NCBI GenBank assembly: GCA_022711695.1
Contig: JAKLEJ010000009.1
Coordinates: 1 to 19,992, forward strand
Direction: 5' to 3'
Length of the DNA: 19,992 nucleotides
Origin: Verrucomicrobiota bacterium
Lineage (GTDB): Bacteria > Verrucomicrobiota > Verrucomicrobiia > Limisphaerales > JACRJZ01
Positions within the stretch are counted from its first letter, which is position 1. Each line of letters starts with the position of its first letter. The translations under genes and the position numbers were made by a program. Shown here in pieces: positions 1-8,120 of this stretch. Under the pieces are notes generated by a model that was not told where the DNA came from, did not search any database, and saw only the letters and a program-made list of their open reading frames with translations.

Positions 1-132
1 CGGGTCCAGGGTCACACGGCGCCAGGGTTGGAGGGTGGGCGGATCGGCTGCCTGGGCGCCGCCCGGGCTTGGCAATCCCAGGAGGACGGCTGCAATGACG
101 ATCCCAAGCGCACAGCGGGGCGGCGTTTGCAT
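1..132 (-). CDS. N-terminal fragment of a secreted protein (runs off the left edge)
   Basis: Reading the reverse strand from the ATG at 132-130 gives 44 uninterrupted codons to the window edge. The peptide starts MQTPPRCALGIVIAAVLLG and continues through a small-residue stretch to an A-Q-A-A cleavage-like site near residue 29, then DPPTLQPWRRVTLDP. A charged start, hydrophobic core and AxA site make a good Sec signal peptide, so this is probably a genuine gene start. Its ATG lies 90 bp from the divergent start at 223, so the two genes share one promoter region. The mature domain is outside the window and the function cannot be called. No clear Shine-Dalgarno is visible upstream. Confidence 0.6.
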   Translation of the reverse strand, partial: MQTPPRCALGIVIAAVLLGLPSPGGAQAADPPTLQPWRRVTLDP

Positions 133-207
133 GCCAGGGTTCTATCAAAGTCATCGGCGCCTGGCGACTGAAACCCGCATTGCCTTTCCCTGGGCGATCC
201 GTCATCT

Positions 208-219
208 TTTGCCGGCAAA
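208..219. promoter_or_regulatory. 12-bp palindrome TTTGCCGGCAAA in the divergent promoter region
   Basis: The 90-bp gap (133-222) between two divergent starts contains the perfect palindrome TTTGCCGGCAAA, ending 3 nt before the ATG of the GH29 gene. A CG-centred palindrome is compatible with an operator for a sugar-responsive repressor, but it may simply be an mRNA leader hairpin or chance. I could not assign confident -35 and -10 boxes, and the GH29 gene has no visible Shine-Dalgarno. Confidence 0.22.
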
Positions 220-222
220 CAT

Positions 223-2184
223 ATGAAACTCACTTCCCCTGGAAACCCGGCTCTGGCGGCGGCCGCCGCGACCATCCTCCTCTCGCTGTCCGCGCCCGCC
301 GCCGATCCGCTCCGCCTGCCTGTCGCCGCGGGTGCGTTCGCGCCGACGATGGAGTCGTTGACAAATTATCAATGTCCAGACTGGTTCCGGGACGCCAAGT
401 TTGGCATCTGGGCGCACTGGGGGCCGCAGGCGGTGCCGATGGCGGGCGACTGGTATGCCAAGCACATCTACGCGCAGGGCAATCCCCAGTACCGCCATCA
501 CCTCGAGAACTACGGCCATCCCTCGACCAACGGCTACAAGGATATCATCCCTCTCTGGAAGGCCGAGAAATGGGATCCGGACCGCCTGATGGCGCTCTAC
601 AAGCGGGCGGGCGCGAAGTACTTCGTAAGCATGGGCTCGCACCACGACAACTTCTACCTCTGGAATTCGAAGCTGCACCGCTGGAACTCCGTCAACATGG
701 GCCCCCGCCGCGATGTCGTGGGCGACTGGCAGCAGGCCGCGCGCAAACACGGCCTGCGCTTCGGCGTGTCCGAGCACCTGGGCGCCAGCTTCACCTGGTT
801 CCAGGTCAGCCACCAAACCGACAAGACCGGCCCCCTGGCCGGCGTGCCCTACGACGGCGCCAACCCGCAATACCAGGACCTCTACCATTTCCCGGCCGCG
901 CCCGGCGACACCGCCTGGTACAGCAAGGACCCCCGCTGGCAGCAGCAATGGTATGACCGCATCAAGGAACTCGTGGACAACTACCAGCCCGACCTGCTCT
1001 ACACGGACGGCGGCGTGCCCTTCGGCAACGAGGTGGGGCGCAGCCTGATCGCCCATCTCTACAATCAGGACGCCGCCCGCCGCGGAGGCCGGCCGGAGGC
1101 GGTCTATACGTGCAAGCAAAAATCCGAGGGCCGCTGGATCGAGGACCTCGAGCGCGGCGTGATGGCCGGGGTCAACCCGCATCCGTGGCAGACCGACACC
1201 TCGATCGGCGACTGGTACTACAACAAGAACTGGAAATTCCGCCCGGTGAGCTGGACCATTCATATGCTCGCCGACATTGTCGCCAAGAACGGCAACCTGC
1301 TCCTGAACGTGGTGCAGCGGCCTGACGGCTCGCTGGACCCCGAGGTGGAATCGGCGCTCGAAGAATTGGCTCGCTGGATCGCCGTCCACGGCGAAGCCAT
1401 TTACGGCACCCGGCCCTGGCTGGTCTATGGCGAGGGCGCCGTGCGCTACAAAGGCGGGCACTTCGGCGAGGACTTCAAGTATTCGGCCCGGGACATCCGG
1501 TTCACCACCCGGAACGGCGCGCTCTACGCCATGGCCCTGGGCTGGCCCGAGGACGGCCGCCTGCTGGTCCGTTCGCTGGCCGAACCGGCCGGCCGGATCG
1601 CCGCCGTGAGTCTGCTCGGCTACGACGGCGCAATCGAATGGAAGCAAACTGCCGAAGGCCTGGCGGTCACGCTGCCCTCCAAACAGATTTCGCCTCACTC
1701 GGCCGCGCTCAAGATCGTCGGCACAAACCTCAAGCCCGTCGAGATTCCGGTGGTCGTGCCCGTGGTCAAGCCCGACGCCAGCGGCCGCATCAAGCTCGGG
1801 CCGGACGACGCCGAGTTGCACGGCCAGCAAATCAAGCAGGAGAACCAGGGCGGCCAGCCCAACATCGGGTTCTGGGACAAAGCCGACGAGTGGGTCTCGT
1901 GGAAGATCCAATTCGACAAACCGGGCGCCTTCGAGGTCAGCGCCAGCGTGGCCGTTCTCGCCGACAATGCCGCCTTTGCGATCGAGATCGCCGGGCAGCG
2001 CCTCGAAGGCAAGCCCGCCCGGACGGGCGCCTGGGACCGCTTTCAGGACAACGCCCTTGGCCGGATCGAAATCAAACAAGCCGGCGAGGCGGTGCTGAGC
2101 CTGCGCGCCAAGGACGCCTCGAGCTGGAAAGCCATCAATCTTCGCTCCGTCTCGCTGAAGCGAGCCGATTCGTCGCTGAAGTAG
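223..2184 (+). CDS. Secreted alpha-L-fucosidase-like protein, family GH29
   Basis: A 653-residue exported protein of the GH29 family, which hydrolyses terminal alpha-L-fucosyl residues. Residues 1-27 are a signal peptide ending S-A-P-A-A. The catalytic barrel (about 45-390) has FGIWAHWGP (60-68, matching the usual FGIFIHWG), MGSHHDNFYLWNS (137-149) and DLLYTDGG (257-264), where Asp262 fits the nucleophile. Later motifs are QTDTSIGDWYY and KNGNLLLNV (355-363). A beta-sandwich (about 395-500) follows, then an extra C-terminal domain (about 520-650) resembling a carbohydrate-binding beta-sandwich. The segment PWQTDTSI aligns with W-E-x-C-T-S-I of classical fucosidases, so the proposed acid/base Glu appears replaced by Gln323. 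This may be a subfamily feature, so activity and substrate are uncertain. It is first in a tight operon: the next start lies 2 nt past its stop. Confidence 0.9.
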   Translation: MKLTSPGNPALAAAAATILLSLSAPAADPLRLPVAAGAFAPTMESLTNYQCPDWFRDAKFGIWAHWGPQAVPMAGDWYAKHIYAQGNPQYRHHLENYGHPSTNGYKDIIPLWKAEKWDPDRLMALYKRAGAKYFVSMGSHHDNFYLWNSKLHRWNSVNMGPRRDVVGDWQQAARKHGLRFGVSEHLGASFTWFQVSHQTDKTGPLAGVPYDGANPQYQDLYHFPAAPGDTAWYSKDPRWQQQWYDRIKELVDNYQPDLLYTDGGVPFGNEVGRSLIAHLYNQDAARRGGRPEAVYTCKQKSEGRWIEDLERGVMAGVNPHPWQTDTSIGDWYYNKNWKFRPVSWTIHMLADIVAKNGNLLLNVVQRPDGSLDPEVESALEELARWIAVHGEAIYGTRPWLVYGEGAVRYKGGHFGEDFKYSARDIRFTTRNGALYAMALGWPEDGRLLVRSLAEPAGRIAAVSLLGYDGAIEWKQTAEGLAVTLPSKQISPHSAALKIVGTNLKPVEIPVVVPVVKPDASGRIKLGPDDAELHGQQIKQENQGGQPNIGFWDKADEWVSWKIQFDKPGAFEVSASVAVLADNAAFAIEIAGQRLEGKPARTGAWDRFQDNALGRIEIKQAGEAVLSLRAKDASSWKAINLRSVSLKRADSSLK

Positions 2185-2186
2185 AA

Positions 2187-4979
2187 GTGATCGCACCGAC
2201 GCGACCTGAGAAGGCTGCCCTGGCGTCGCGGCTTCCAGCGGCTCTGGTGCTCTGCCTTCTGGCCGCGCACGGGGAATGGCGGGTCTGGGCGGCCGCATCG
2301 ACCCCTTCGGCCGCCGAACGGGCGCAGCCTGCTCCTGCCAGTCGCCGGCCCGGCTCGCTCGTGTTCGTCTGCTCCGCCGACAACGATCTCTTCCGGGTCG
2401 CCTTGGAGAACGGGATGCCGGGGCGGCGATTCGACGCGCCCGAAGCCGCCCTAGAATCGGCTCTGCCGGGCGATGGCCTGTTGGTTCTGGCCGACCATTA
2501 CCCGGGCAACCTTGTCGCGCTTACGCCCGAGTGCTTCGCAGCGGCAGGCCGCAAGCGGCTGCGGCTCTATGTCGAGTTCCCCGCATGGCTGCCGGGGGCG
2601 TTCGTGGAAAGGCCGCGCACTGTCGTCTGGGAGCGCGCGGCAGTCGCCTCGGACTTCTTCGGGCCGGACCTCCCGCGGCTGCGGATTCTCTCGCCCCAGA
2701 ACTGCGTCTTCCTGCCGGTGAGCGCCGTGAAGTCACACCTGGTTCTGGGCCGGGTGGCCGGCTATGACACCGCCCCCTTCGGGTTGCCAGCGCAGACCTT
2801 TCCGCTGGTCTTCGAACTCCCCGCCACCACCAGCAACGGCCCCGTCCTCGCCGCCTCCACCCAGCTCAGCCGGATGGTGTCCGCCCGGTTCTCCCCCGCC
2901 GCCTCCTGGCAATGCGTGTGGCGGACGATCCTGGGCTGGCTCGTCGCCGGAGCCCCGCCGGATTTGAAATGGACGCCCACCGTCCGACCCACCTGGGGCC
3001 GCGAGGCGCCCTTGCCACCCGACGTTGAAAGGCTGGCCTTCGAGCGCGGCGTGGATTGGTTTGTGAAGTCGAGGCTGCTGCTCCACTCCTCCCGGACCAG
3101 CCTGGTGGCGCAGGCGGCCGTCGGCAGCGGCCTGGCACCCCCGCCTCCCCTGGACGCTCCAGCAGGCGACGGCTCGCTTGGAATCCTGGAAGGCTATGCC
3201 TCCCGCGCCCAACCGGATGGCGCCCAGCTTCAGTCCGTGGCCATTCGCGGCGACTGCAACGGCGAGTCCGCCATGGCGCTGGCCTTCGGCGGCCGCAACG
3301 CCGCCCGCCCCGGCTATTCCGACATCGCAGGGCGCGTGTTGGATTTCTACTACTTCCATTCCTCCGCCAGGAAAGGGGAACGCGGCGATCCCCGCCACGG
3401 CGCCTGCGGTCTCACCGCCTGGGGCGTCGGCACGCCCGCCTGGCACGTCGCCAATTATGGCGATGACAACGCCCGGCTCCTGCTCGGGACCCTGGCGGCA
3501 GCCTCGCTTTTGAACGAGGAACGGTGGGACGAAGCCGTGCTTCAGTGCCTGCTGGCGAACCTTCGCACCACGGGCAAGCTCGGGTTTCGCGGCGACCGGA
3601 TCGACGTTCCCGAACTCGGCCGCAACGGCTGGGAACACTACTTCCGCCGCCGCATCGTCAGCTACGCGCCCCACTACGAGAGCTATCTCTGGGCCTGCTA
3701 TCTGTGGGCCTGGCACAAGACCGGCTTCGAGGTGTTCCGCGACCGCGCCCAAACCGCCATCCGCATGACCATGAGCGCCTATCCGGAGCGCTGGCGCTGG
3801 ACCAACGGCCTGCAGCAGGAGCGCGCCCGCATGCTGCTTTGCCTCGCCTGGCTCGTTCGCCTTGAGGACACGCCCGAGCACCGCGCGTGGCTGCGGCGCA
3901 TCGCCGGGGATTTGCTCGCCCGGCAGGACGCCAGCGGCGCGATCCGCGAGGAGATTGGCGCGCTGAGCCAGGGCCAGATGCAGCCCCCGCAATCCAACGA
4001 GGCCTATGGTTCCGGAGAATCGCCGCTGCTGCAGCAGAACGGCGATCCGGTTTGCGACCTGCTCTACACCTGCAATTTCGCGTTCCTGGGGCTCCACGAG
4101 GCCGCCGCCGCCACCGGCGATCCATTCTATGCCAGCGCCGGGGACCGGTTGGCCCGCTTCCTGTGCCGCGTCCAGGTCCGCTCCGAGCGCCACCCCGAGC
4201 TCGACGGCGCCTGGTTCCGCGCCTTCGACTTCCGCCTCTGGGATTACTGGGCCAGCAACGCCGACGCCGGCTGGGGCGCCTGGTCCATCGAATCCGGCTG
4301 GACCCAGGGCTGGATCACGTCCGTGCTGGCCATGCGCCAGTCGCGGACCTCGCTTTGGGACCTCACCGCGCACAGCCGGATTGCGCGACATTTCGAGAGA
4401 CTGCGACCGCAGATGATCCCGAATGCCGCCCTGTCGCCGCGGCCAGCCGAGCGGGCCCGCCACGCCGCCGTCGGCAAGAGCGTCACGCTCCAAACCCGGT
4501 TCTCGGACAGCTATCCAGGCGCCGGCGCCGCCAGCCTCACGGACGGCGTGCTCGATCGGACCCACTACCTCGACGACGCCTGGCTGGGGTTCCACCAGGA
4601 CGACCTGGTGGCGACCATCGACCTTGGCGAACCGGTCGAACTCACCGAACTCAGCGGGAGTTTTCTCCAGGACGTTCCCCTGGGGATCTTTCTGCCTCGG
4701 CGGGTCGAGTTCCTGGCCGGCGACGATCCGGCGCGCCTTCTGTCCCTGGGCGCGGCCCTGCCCATGGCGTCCGAAAAGCAATCCGGACCTCTCAAGGAGC
4801 GGTTCACGCTCCGAAACCCGGGCCGGCGCGCCCGCTACATCGGGGTGCGCGCCGAGAACATCCGCACAATCCCGTCCTGGCACGAAGCCCGTGGCCAGAA
4901 GGCCTGGCTCTTCGTCGAGGAACTCCTGGTCAATCCCGATCCCTTGTCCCCGGCCACACTTCCAGACTCGAAACCGTGA
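2187..4979 (+). CDS. Secreted (alpha/alpha)6-barrel protein with C-terminal discoidin-like domain
   Basis: A 930-residue protein when started at GTG 2187, just after the GH29 stop. The open frame extends upstream inside the GH29 gene, but this GTG is the first start that gives an export signal: a charged start, then LPAALVLCLLAAHGEWRVWAAA. Residues about 55-345 form an N-terminal region I do not recognise (LVFVCSADNDLFRVALE). From about 350 to 740 are repeated Trp/Tyr-rich helical hairpins (GDCNGESAMAL, YESYLWACYLWAWHKTG, DWYAS-like and GWGAWSIESGWTQGW segments), typical of six-hairpin glycosidase or polysaccharide lyase folds. Residues about 770-930 resemble an F5/8 type C (discoidin) module, with LTDGVLD, ATIDLGEPVEL and ARYIGVRAENI. 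Catalytic residues cannot be assigned. Its position between GH29 and GH172 genes suggests a role in glycan breakdown. Confidence 0.75.
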   Translation: MIAPTRPEKAALASRLPAALVLCLLAAHGEWRVWAAASTPSAAERAQPAPASRRPGSLVFVCSADNDLFRVALENGMPGRRFDAPEAALESALPGDGLLVLADHYPGNLVALTPECFAAAGRKRLRLYVEFPAWLPGAFVERPRTVVWERAAVASDFFGPDLPRLRILSPQNCVFLPVSAVKSHLVLGRVAGYDTAPFGLPAQTFPLVFELPATTSNGPVLAASTQLSRMVSARFSPAASWQCVWRTILGWLVAGAPPDLKWTPTVRPTWGREAPLPPDVERLAFERGVDWFVKSRLLLHSSRTSLVAQAAVGSGLAPPPPLDAPAGDGSLGILEGYASRAQPDGAQLQSVAIRGDCNGESAMALAFGGRNAARPGYSDIAGRVLDFYYFHSSARKGERGDPRHGACGLTAWGVGTPAWHVANYGDDNARLLLGTLAAASLLNEERWDEAVLQCLLANLRTTGKLGFRGDRIDVPELGRNGWEHYFRRRIVSYAPHYESYLWACYLWAWHKTGFEVFRDRAQTAIRMTMSAYPERWRWTNGLQQERARMLLCLAWLVRLEDTPEHRAWLRRIAGDLLARQDASGAIREEIGALSQGQMQPPQSNEAYGSGESPLLQQNGDPVCDLLYTCNFAFLGLHEAAAATGDPFYASAGDRLARFLCRVQVRSERHPELDGAWFRAFDFRLWDYWASNADAGWGAWSIESGWTQGWITSVLAMRQSRTSLWDLTAHSRIARHFERLRPQMIPNAALSPRPAERARHAAVGKSVTLQTRFSDSYPGAGAASLTDGVLDRTHYLDDAWLGFHQDDLVATIDLGEPVELTELSGSFLQDVPLGIFLPRRVEFLAGDDPARLLSLGAALPMASEKQSGPLKERFTLRNPGRRARYIGVRAENIRTIPSWHEARGQKAWLFVEELLVNPDPLSPATLPDSKP

Positions 4980-4980
4980 T

Positions 4981-6630
4981 ATGAAACAACACACTCTGCA
5001 TCGTCTTGTCGGCTTGGTCAGTGCGGCCCTCCTCGCCGGTTTTGCCGGGGGAGGGTCGGTTCAGGGTCCGGCCTGCTCCGCCTGGGCAGCCGATCCGGGG
5101 CCCGACAGCTTCATCGGTCTTCAGCCGGGCCTGGGCAGCCTGCCCCTCCTCGGCCGCGGACGCACCCGGTCGATCTCGGCCGAGAACCCAACCGGCGAGA
5201 AGGGTAAAGGCGGCATGGCCATCCCCAACCCTGCCGAGCCCAAGCCGGCGGCCAGCGCCCGCGCGGCGGACAATCTCGGCCAGGGATGGAAGGTGCGCCC
5301 CTTTATCCGGCTCAACGCCGGCGAGACGGCGACGCTGATGGACGTCGCAGGCTCGGGCGTCATCCAGCACATCTGGATGGTCGAGGGGCTGAACCGCGGA
5401 CTGGTCCTTCGCTTCTTCTGGGACGGAGAGGCCACGCCTTCGGTCGAGGCCCCGGCGCCCGACTTTTTCGCGGTCGGTCACGGACGCTTCGCGCCGGTGA
5501 ATTCACTGGCGGTCGTCGTCAATCCGGCCAACGCCTTGAATTGCTTTTGGCCGATGCCATTTCGGACCCGCGCCCGGATCACGCTCTCCAACGAAACCGC
5601 GCGCGATGTCGAGCTGGTGGCGTACCAGATCGATTACGTGGAAACCGAGGTTCCCGCCGCCGCCGGGACCTTTCATGCGCAATATCGCCGCGCCTCGACC
5701 CGCGACACAAACCCCTATGTCCTCCTGGATGGCGTCCAGGGGCGCGGCCGCTACGTGGGCACGTTTCTGGCCTGGACCCAGATGGAGAAGGGGTGGTTTG
5801 GCGAGGGCGAGATCAAGTTCTACCTGGATGGGGACGCGGCGTTCCCGACGATCTGCGGCACCGGCACGGAAGATTACTTCCTGGGCAGTTACGGATTTCC
5901 CCGACCTTATACGACGGCTTACTCCGGCACGGTCCTGCCCGCTTCGGAAAACGCCGATCCCCCCAATTTCTGGAGCCTGTATCGCTGGCACATCCAGGAT
6001 CCGGTCAATTTCGAACAGGACCTCCGGGTCACCCTCCAGGCCCTGGGCTGGGGATCGGACGGCAAGTACAAGAAGCTGTCGGACGACATCGCCTCGGTGG
6101 CTTATTGGTACCAGGCGGAGCCGCACGCGCCGTTTCCCAAGCTACCCGCGCTCGCCGACCGCATTCGCGATGCCAGGAAATCCCCGGCGAGACTTCCTGG
6201 CGCCCACGAGTGCGAATCGCTGGCCGTTGTCAGCCTCACGCCGGGAATCGTGACCGAGGCCCAGGACGTGAGCGGTCTCGGCGGCGGATGGAGCGGCGGC
6301 GCGCAGCTCTTTGTCCGCGCCCAAAAGACGGGAGACTTTGTCGAAGTGGCGATCCCGGCGGCGGAGCCGGGCGCCAGGAAGGTGGCGCTCCATGCCACCC
6401 GGGCCCCGGATTACGGAACGCTCCGCTTCACAGTCAATGGAACGACCGTCGCCCCGGTCTTTGACGGTTACGCGGAGAAGCCGGCCCCCTCGGGACCGAT
6501 CCCTCTCGGCCTCCATGAACCGAAAGACGGCCGGTTCATCCTTCGGGCCGAGGTCATCGGCGCCAACGCCGCCGCGACCGGGGCCAGGCATTTCTTCGGC
6601 TTGGACGCCGTTGTTCTCCAGAAACCGTAG
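4981..6630 (+). CDS. Secreted GH172 (DUF2961) family glycoside hydrolase
   Basis: A 549-residue exported protein of the DUF2961 family, now GH172, whose characterised members cleave alpha-D-fructofuranosyl or alpha-D-arabinofuranosyl linkages. ATG 4981 follows the previous stop by 1 nt and begins MKQHTLHRLVGLVSAALLAG, a signal peptide running to A-W-A-A-D near residue 38. Family signatures are ISAENPTGEKGKGG (65-78), GVIQHIWM (126-133), RFFWDGE (144-150), the catalytic-site motif GTGTEDYFLGSYGF (293-306, with Glu297) and YRWHIQDPVNF (334-344). The first about 400 residues form the double jelly-roll; about 408-549 look like an added C-terminal beta-sandwich of carbohydrate-binding type. Substrate cannot be read from sequence. 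It is third in the operon; the next gene starts 220 bp downstream. Confidence 0.88.
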   Translation: MKQHTLHRLVGLVSAALLAGFAGGGSVQGPACSAWAADPGPDSFIGLQPGLGSLPLLGRGRTRSISAENPTGEKGKGGMAIPNPAEPKPAASARAADNLGQGWKVRPFIRLNAGETATLMDVAGSGVIQHIWMVEGLNRGLVLRFFWDGEATPSVEAPAPDFFAVGHGRFAPVNSLAVVVNPANALNCFWPMPFRTRARITLSNETARDVELVAYQIDYVETEVPAAAGTFHAQYRRASTRDTNPYVLLDGVQGRGRYVGTFLAWTQMEKGWFGEGEIKFYLDGDAAFPTICGTGTEDYFLGSYGFPRPYTTAYSGTVLPASENADPPNFWSLYRWHIQDPVNFEQDLRVTLQALGWGSDGKYKKLSDDIASVAYWYQAEPHAPFPKLPALADRIRDARKSPARLPGAHECESLAVVSLTPGIVTEAQDVSGLGGGWSGGAQLFVRAQKTGDFVEVAIPAAEPGARKVALHATRAPDYGTLRFTVNGTTVAPVFDGYAEKPAPSGPIPLGLHEPKDGRFILRAEVIGANAAATGARHFFGLDAVVLQKP

Positions 6631-6850
6631 AGCCGCGCGAGCCCGGGCCGTCGAGAACGCGCAAGACGAGCCTGCCCCGGCAAAACCGAAACTCGAACCA
6701 CCGGAGCCCACAGCCAAACCGCTCGATTCCTCGTCGTCGGGAATCGGCAGCTCGCCTTTCGCCCTGGGCAATCCCGGTTGGACACACCTCCCTGCTTTTC
6801 GGGCGCCTTTTGGCTTGAGTGAACTCGTCAAACTGAATCACTTTATCCCC

Positions 6851-8092
6851 ATGAATCCAAATCTCCTGTCCCTCTTGGTCACACCGGGTCTGCTGATCGC
6901 CTCCTGCGCCGCCGCCCCAGCGGCGGAAACGACTGCCGCGCGTTGGCAGGTGGGCACGCCCATCGTCACGTATTGGTGCGGGCCGACGGTCGATGACCGG
7001 GTGGCGCGGCAGATGATCGAGGGCGGCTTCAACCTGGTCTGGTGCGGCGAGGGCCAGCTCGATCTGGCTCACCGGCACGGCCTGCGCGCCATGCTCACGG
7101 ACGGACTGCTTTCGCCCGCTTCGCTGGACAATGCCGAGCAACGCCAGAAGCTCGAGGCCCTCATCGAGCGCGTGCGCCAGCGGCCCGCTCTTTACGCCTA
7201 CTACATCATCGACGAGCCCGCCGCCGGCCAGTTTGCCGCGCTGGGACGGCTGGTAAGCTTCCTGCGCGAGCGGGACCCGGCGCGCCTGGCCTACATCAAC
7301 CTCTTTCCCACCTACGCCAACAACCAGCAGCTCGGGACCCAGGGCGACACCGTGACCGCCTACCGCGAGCACCTCCGCCAGTATGTCAGCGTGGTCAAGC
7401 CGGCCCTCATCAGCTACGACCACTACCAATTCCGGTTGAAGGATGACAGCAAGGAATACTTCCTGAATCTTGCCATGATCCGCCGCGCGGCGCAGGAGGC
7501 CGGGACGCCGTTCCTGAACATCGTGCAGGCATGCACCTGGGCGCCGGACACCATGCGCGTGCCCAACACGAACGAGCTGCGCTACCTCGTCCACACCACC
7601 CTGGCCTACGGCGCGCAGGGCATCAGCTATTACGTCTATGCCTGCGCTAACCACCATGGCAGCCTGGTTGGCCTGGACGGGAACCCGGGGCCGCTCTTTC
7701 ACGCCCTCAGGTCCTACAACCCGGAGTTCGTTGCCGTGGCCGGCCAGCTTCAGCCCTTGCGCTCGCTGGGCGTCTATCACACCGCGCTCAAGGAAGCGGG
7801 CTGCGAAGCCTTGCCCCCGGACAGCCCCTTCCGGCCGATTCCGTCGAAATCGTCCCTGACCGCGCGCGGCTTTTTGCTCGGGCTCTTCGGCTCGCAAGCC
7901 ACGCCCAGCCACGCCTACGTGGTCAATCTGGACTACCGGTCGGAGGCAACAGTCAGCCTGGCAGGGCCGGACCGCCTGGAGGTATTCAACGCCGCGAACG
8001 GGCAATGGGCGGCGACGAGCGCTGCTCAAGCCGAACTGAAGCTGGCGCCCGGCGGCGGCAGGCTGGTTCGGGTGGTCTCGCCTGCGAAGTAG
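6851..8092 (+). CDS. Lipoprotein with glycoside-hydrolase-like TIM barrel
   Basis: A 413-residue protein starting at ATG 6851. The N-terminus MNPNLLSLLVTPGLLIASCA has a hydrophobic core and a lipobox-like I-A-S-C ending at Cys19, suggesting a lipid anchor. An AAAPAAE stretch right after could instead be an ordinary Sec site. The remainder looks like a clan GH-A type barrel: GTPIVTYWCGPT (35-46), GGFNLVWCGEG (58-68), ALYAYYIIDEP (113-123, with Glu122 where an acid/base is expected), PALISYDHYQF (184-194), FLNIVQACTW (221-230) and AQGISYYVYAC (255-265). No second catalytic Glu is evident in the late barrel strands; the segment around VQACTW has Gln instead. The C-terminus (about 335-413) looks like a small beta domain. 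It may be co-transcribed with the upstream operon or have its own promoter in the 220-bp gap. The exact family is not recognised. Confidence 0.72.
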   Translation: MNPNLLSLLVTPGLLIASCAAAPAAETTAARWQVGTPIVTYWCGPTVDDRVARQMIEGGFNLVWCGEGQLDLAHRHGLRAMLTDGLLSPASLDNAEQRQKLEALIERVRQRPALYAYYIIDEPAAGQFAALGRLVSFLRERDPARLAYINLFPTYANNQQLGTQGDTVTAYREHLRQYVSVVKPALISYDHYQFRLKDDSKEYFLNLAMIRRAAQEAGTPFLNIVQACTWAPDTMRVPNTNELRYLVHTTLAYGAQGISYYVYACANHHGSLVGLDGNPGPLFHALRSYNPEFVAVAGQLQPLRSLGVYHTALKEAGCEALPPDSPFRPIPSKSSLTARGFLLGLFGSQATPSHAYVVNLDYRSEATVSLAGPDRLEVFNAANGQWAATSAAQAELKLAPGGGRLVRVVSPAK

Positions 8093-8120
8093 CCGGCCGG
8101 CGCAGAACCGGCGACTCGAT

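Noticed and set aside
202..2298. 698-codon open frame antisense to the GH29 gene
   Set aside because: It is a shadow caused by high GC at third positions; it lacks domain motifs while the plus strand has clear GH29 signatures throughout.
2733..4994. 753-codon antisense open frame
   Set aside because: Low-complexity Gly/Ala/Val/Pro-rich translation with no motif; it mirrors the (alpha/alpha)6 gene.
8092..8113. GCCGG...CCGGC stem between convergent stops as a terminator
   Set aside because: Only 5 bp, several alternative pairings in GC-rich sequence, and no T-tract; not distinguishable from background.
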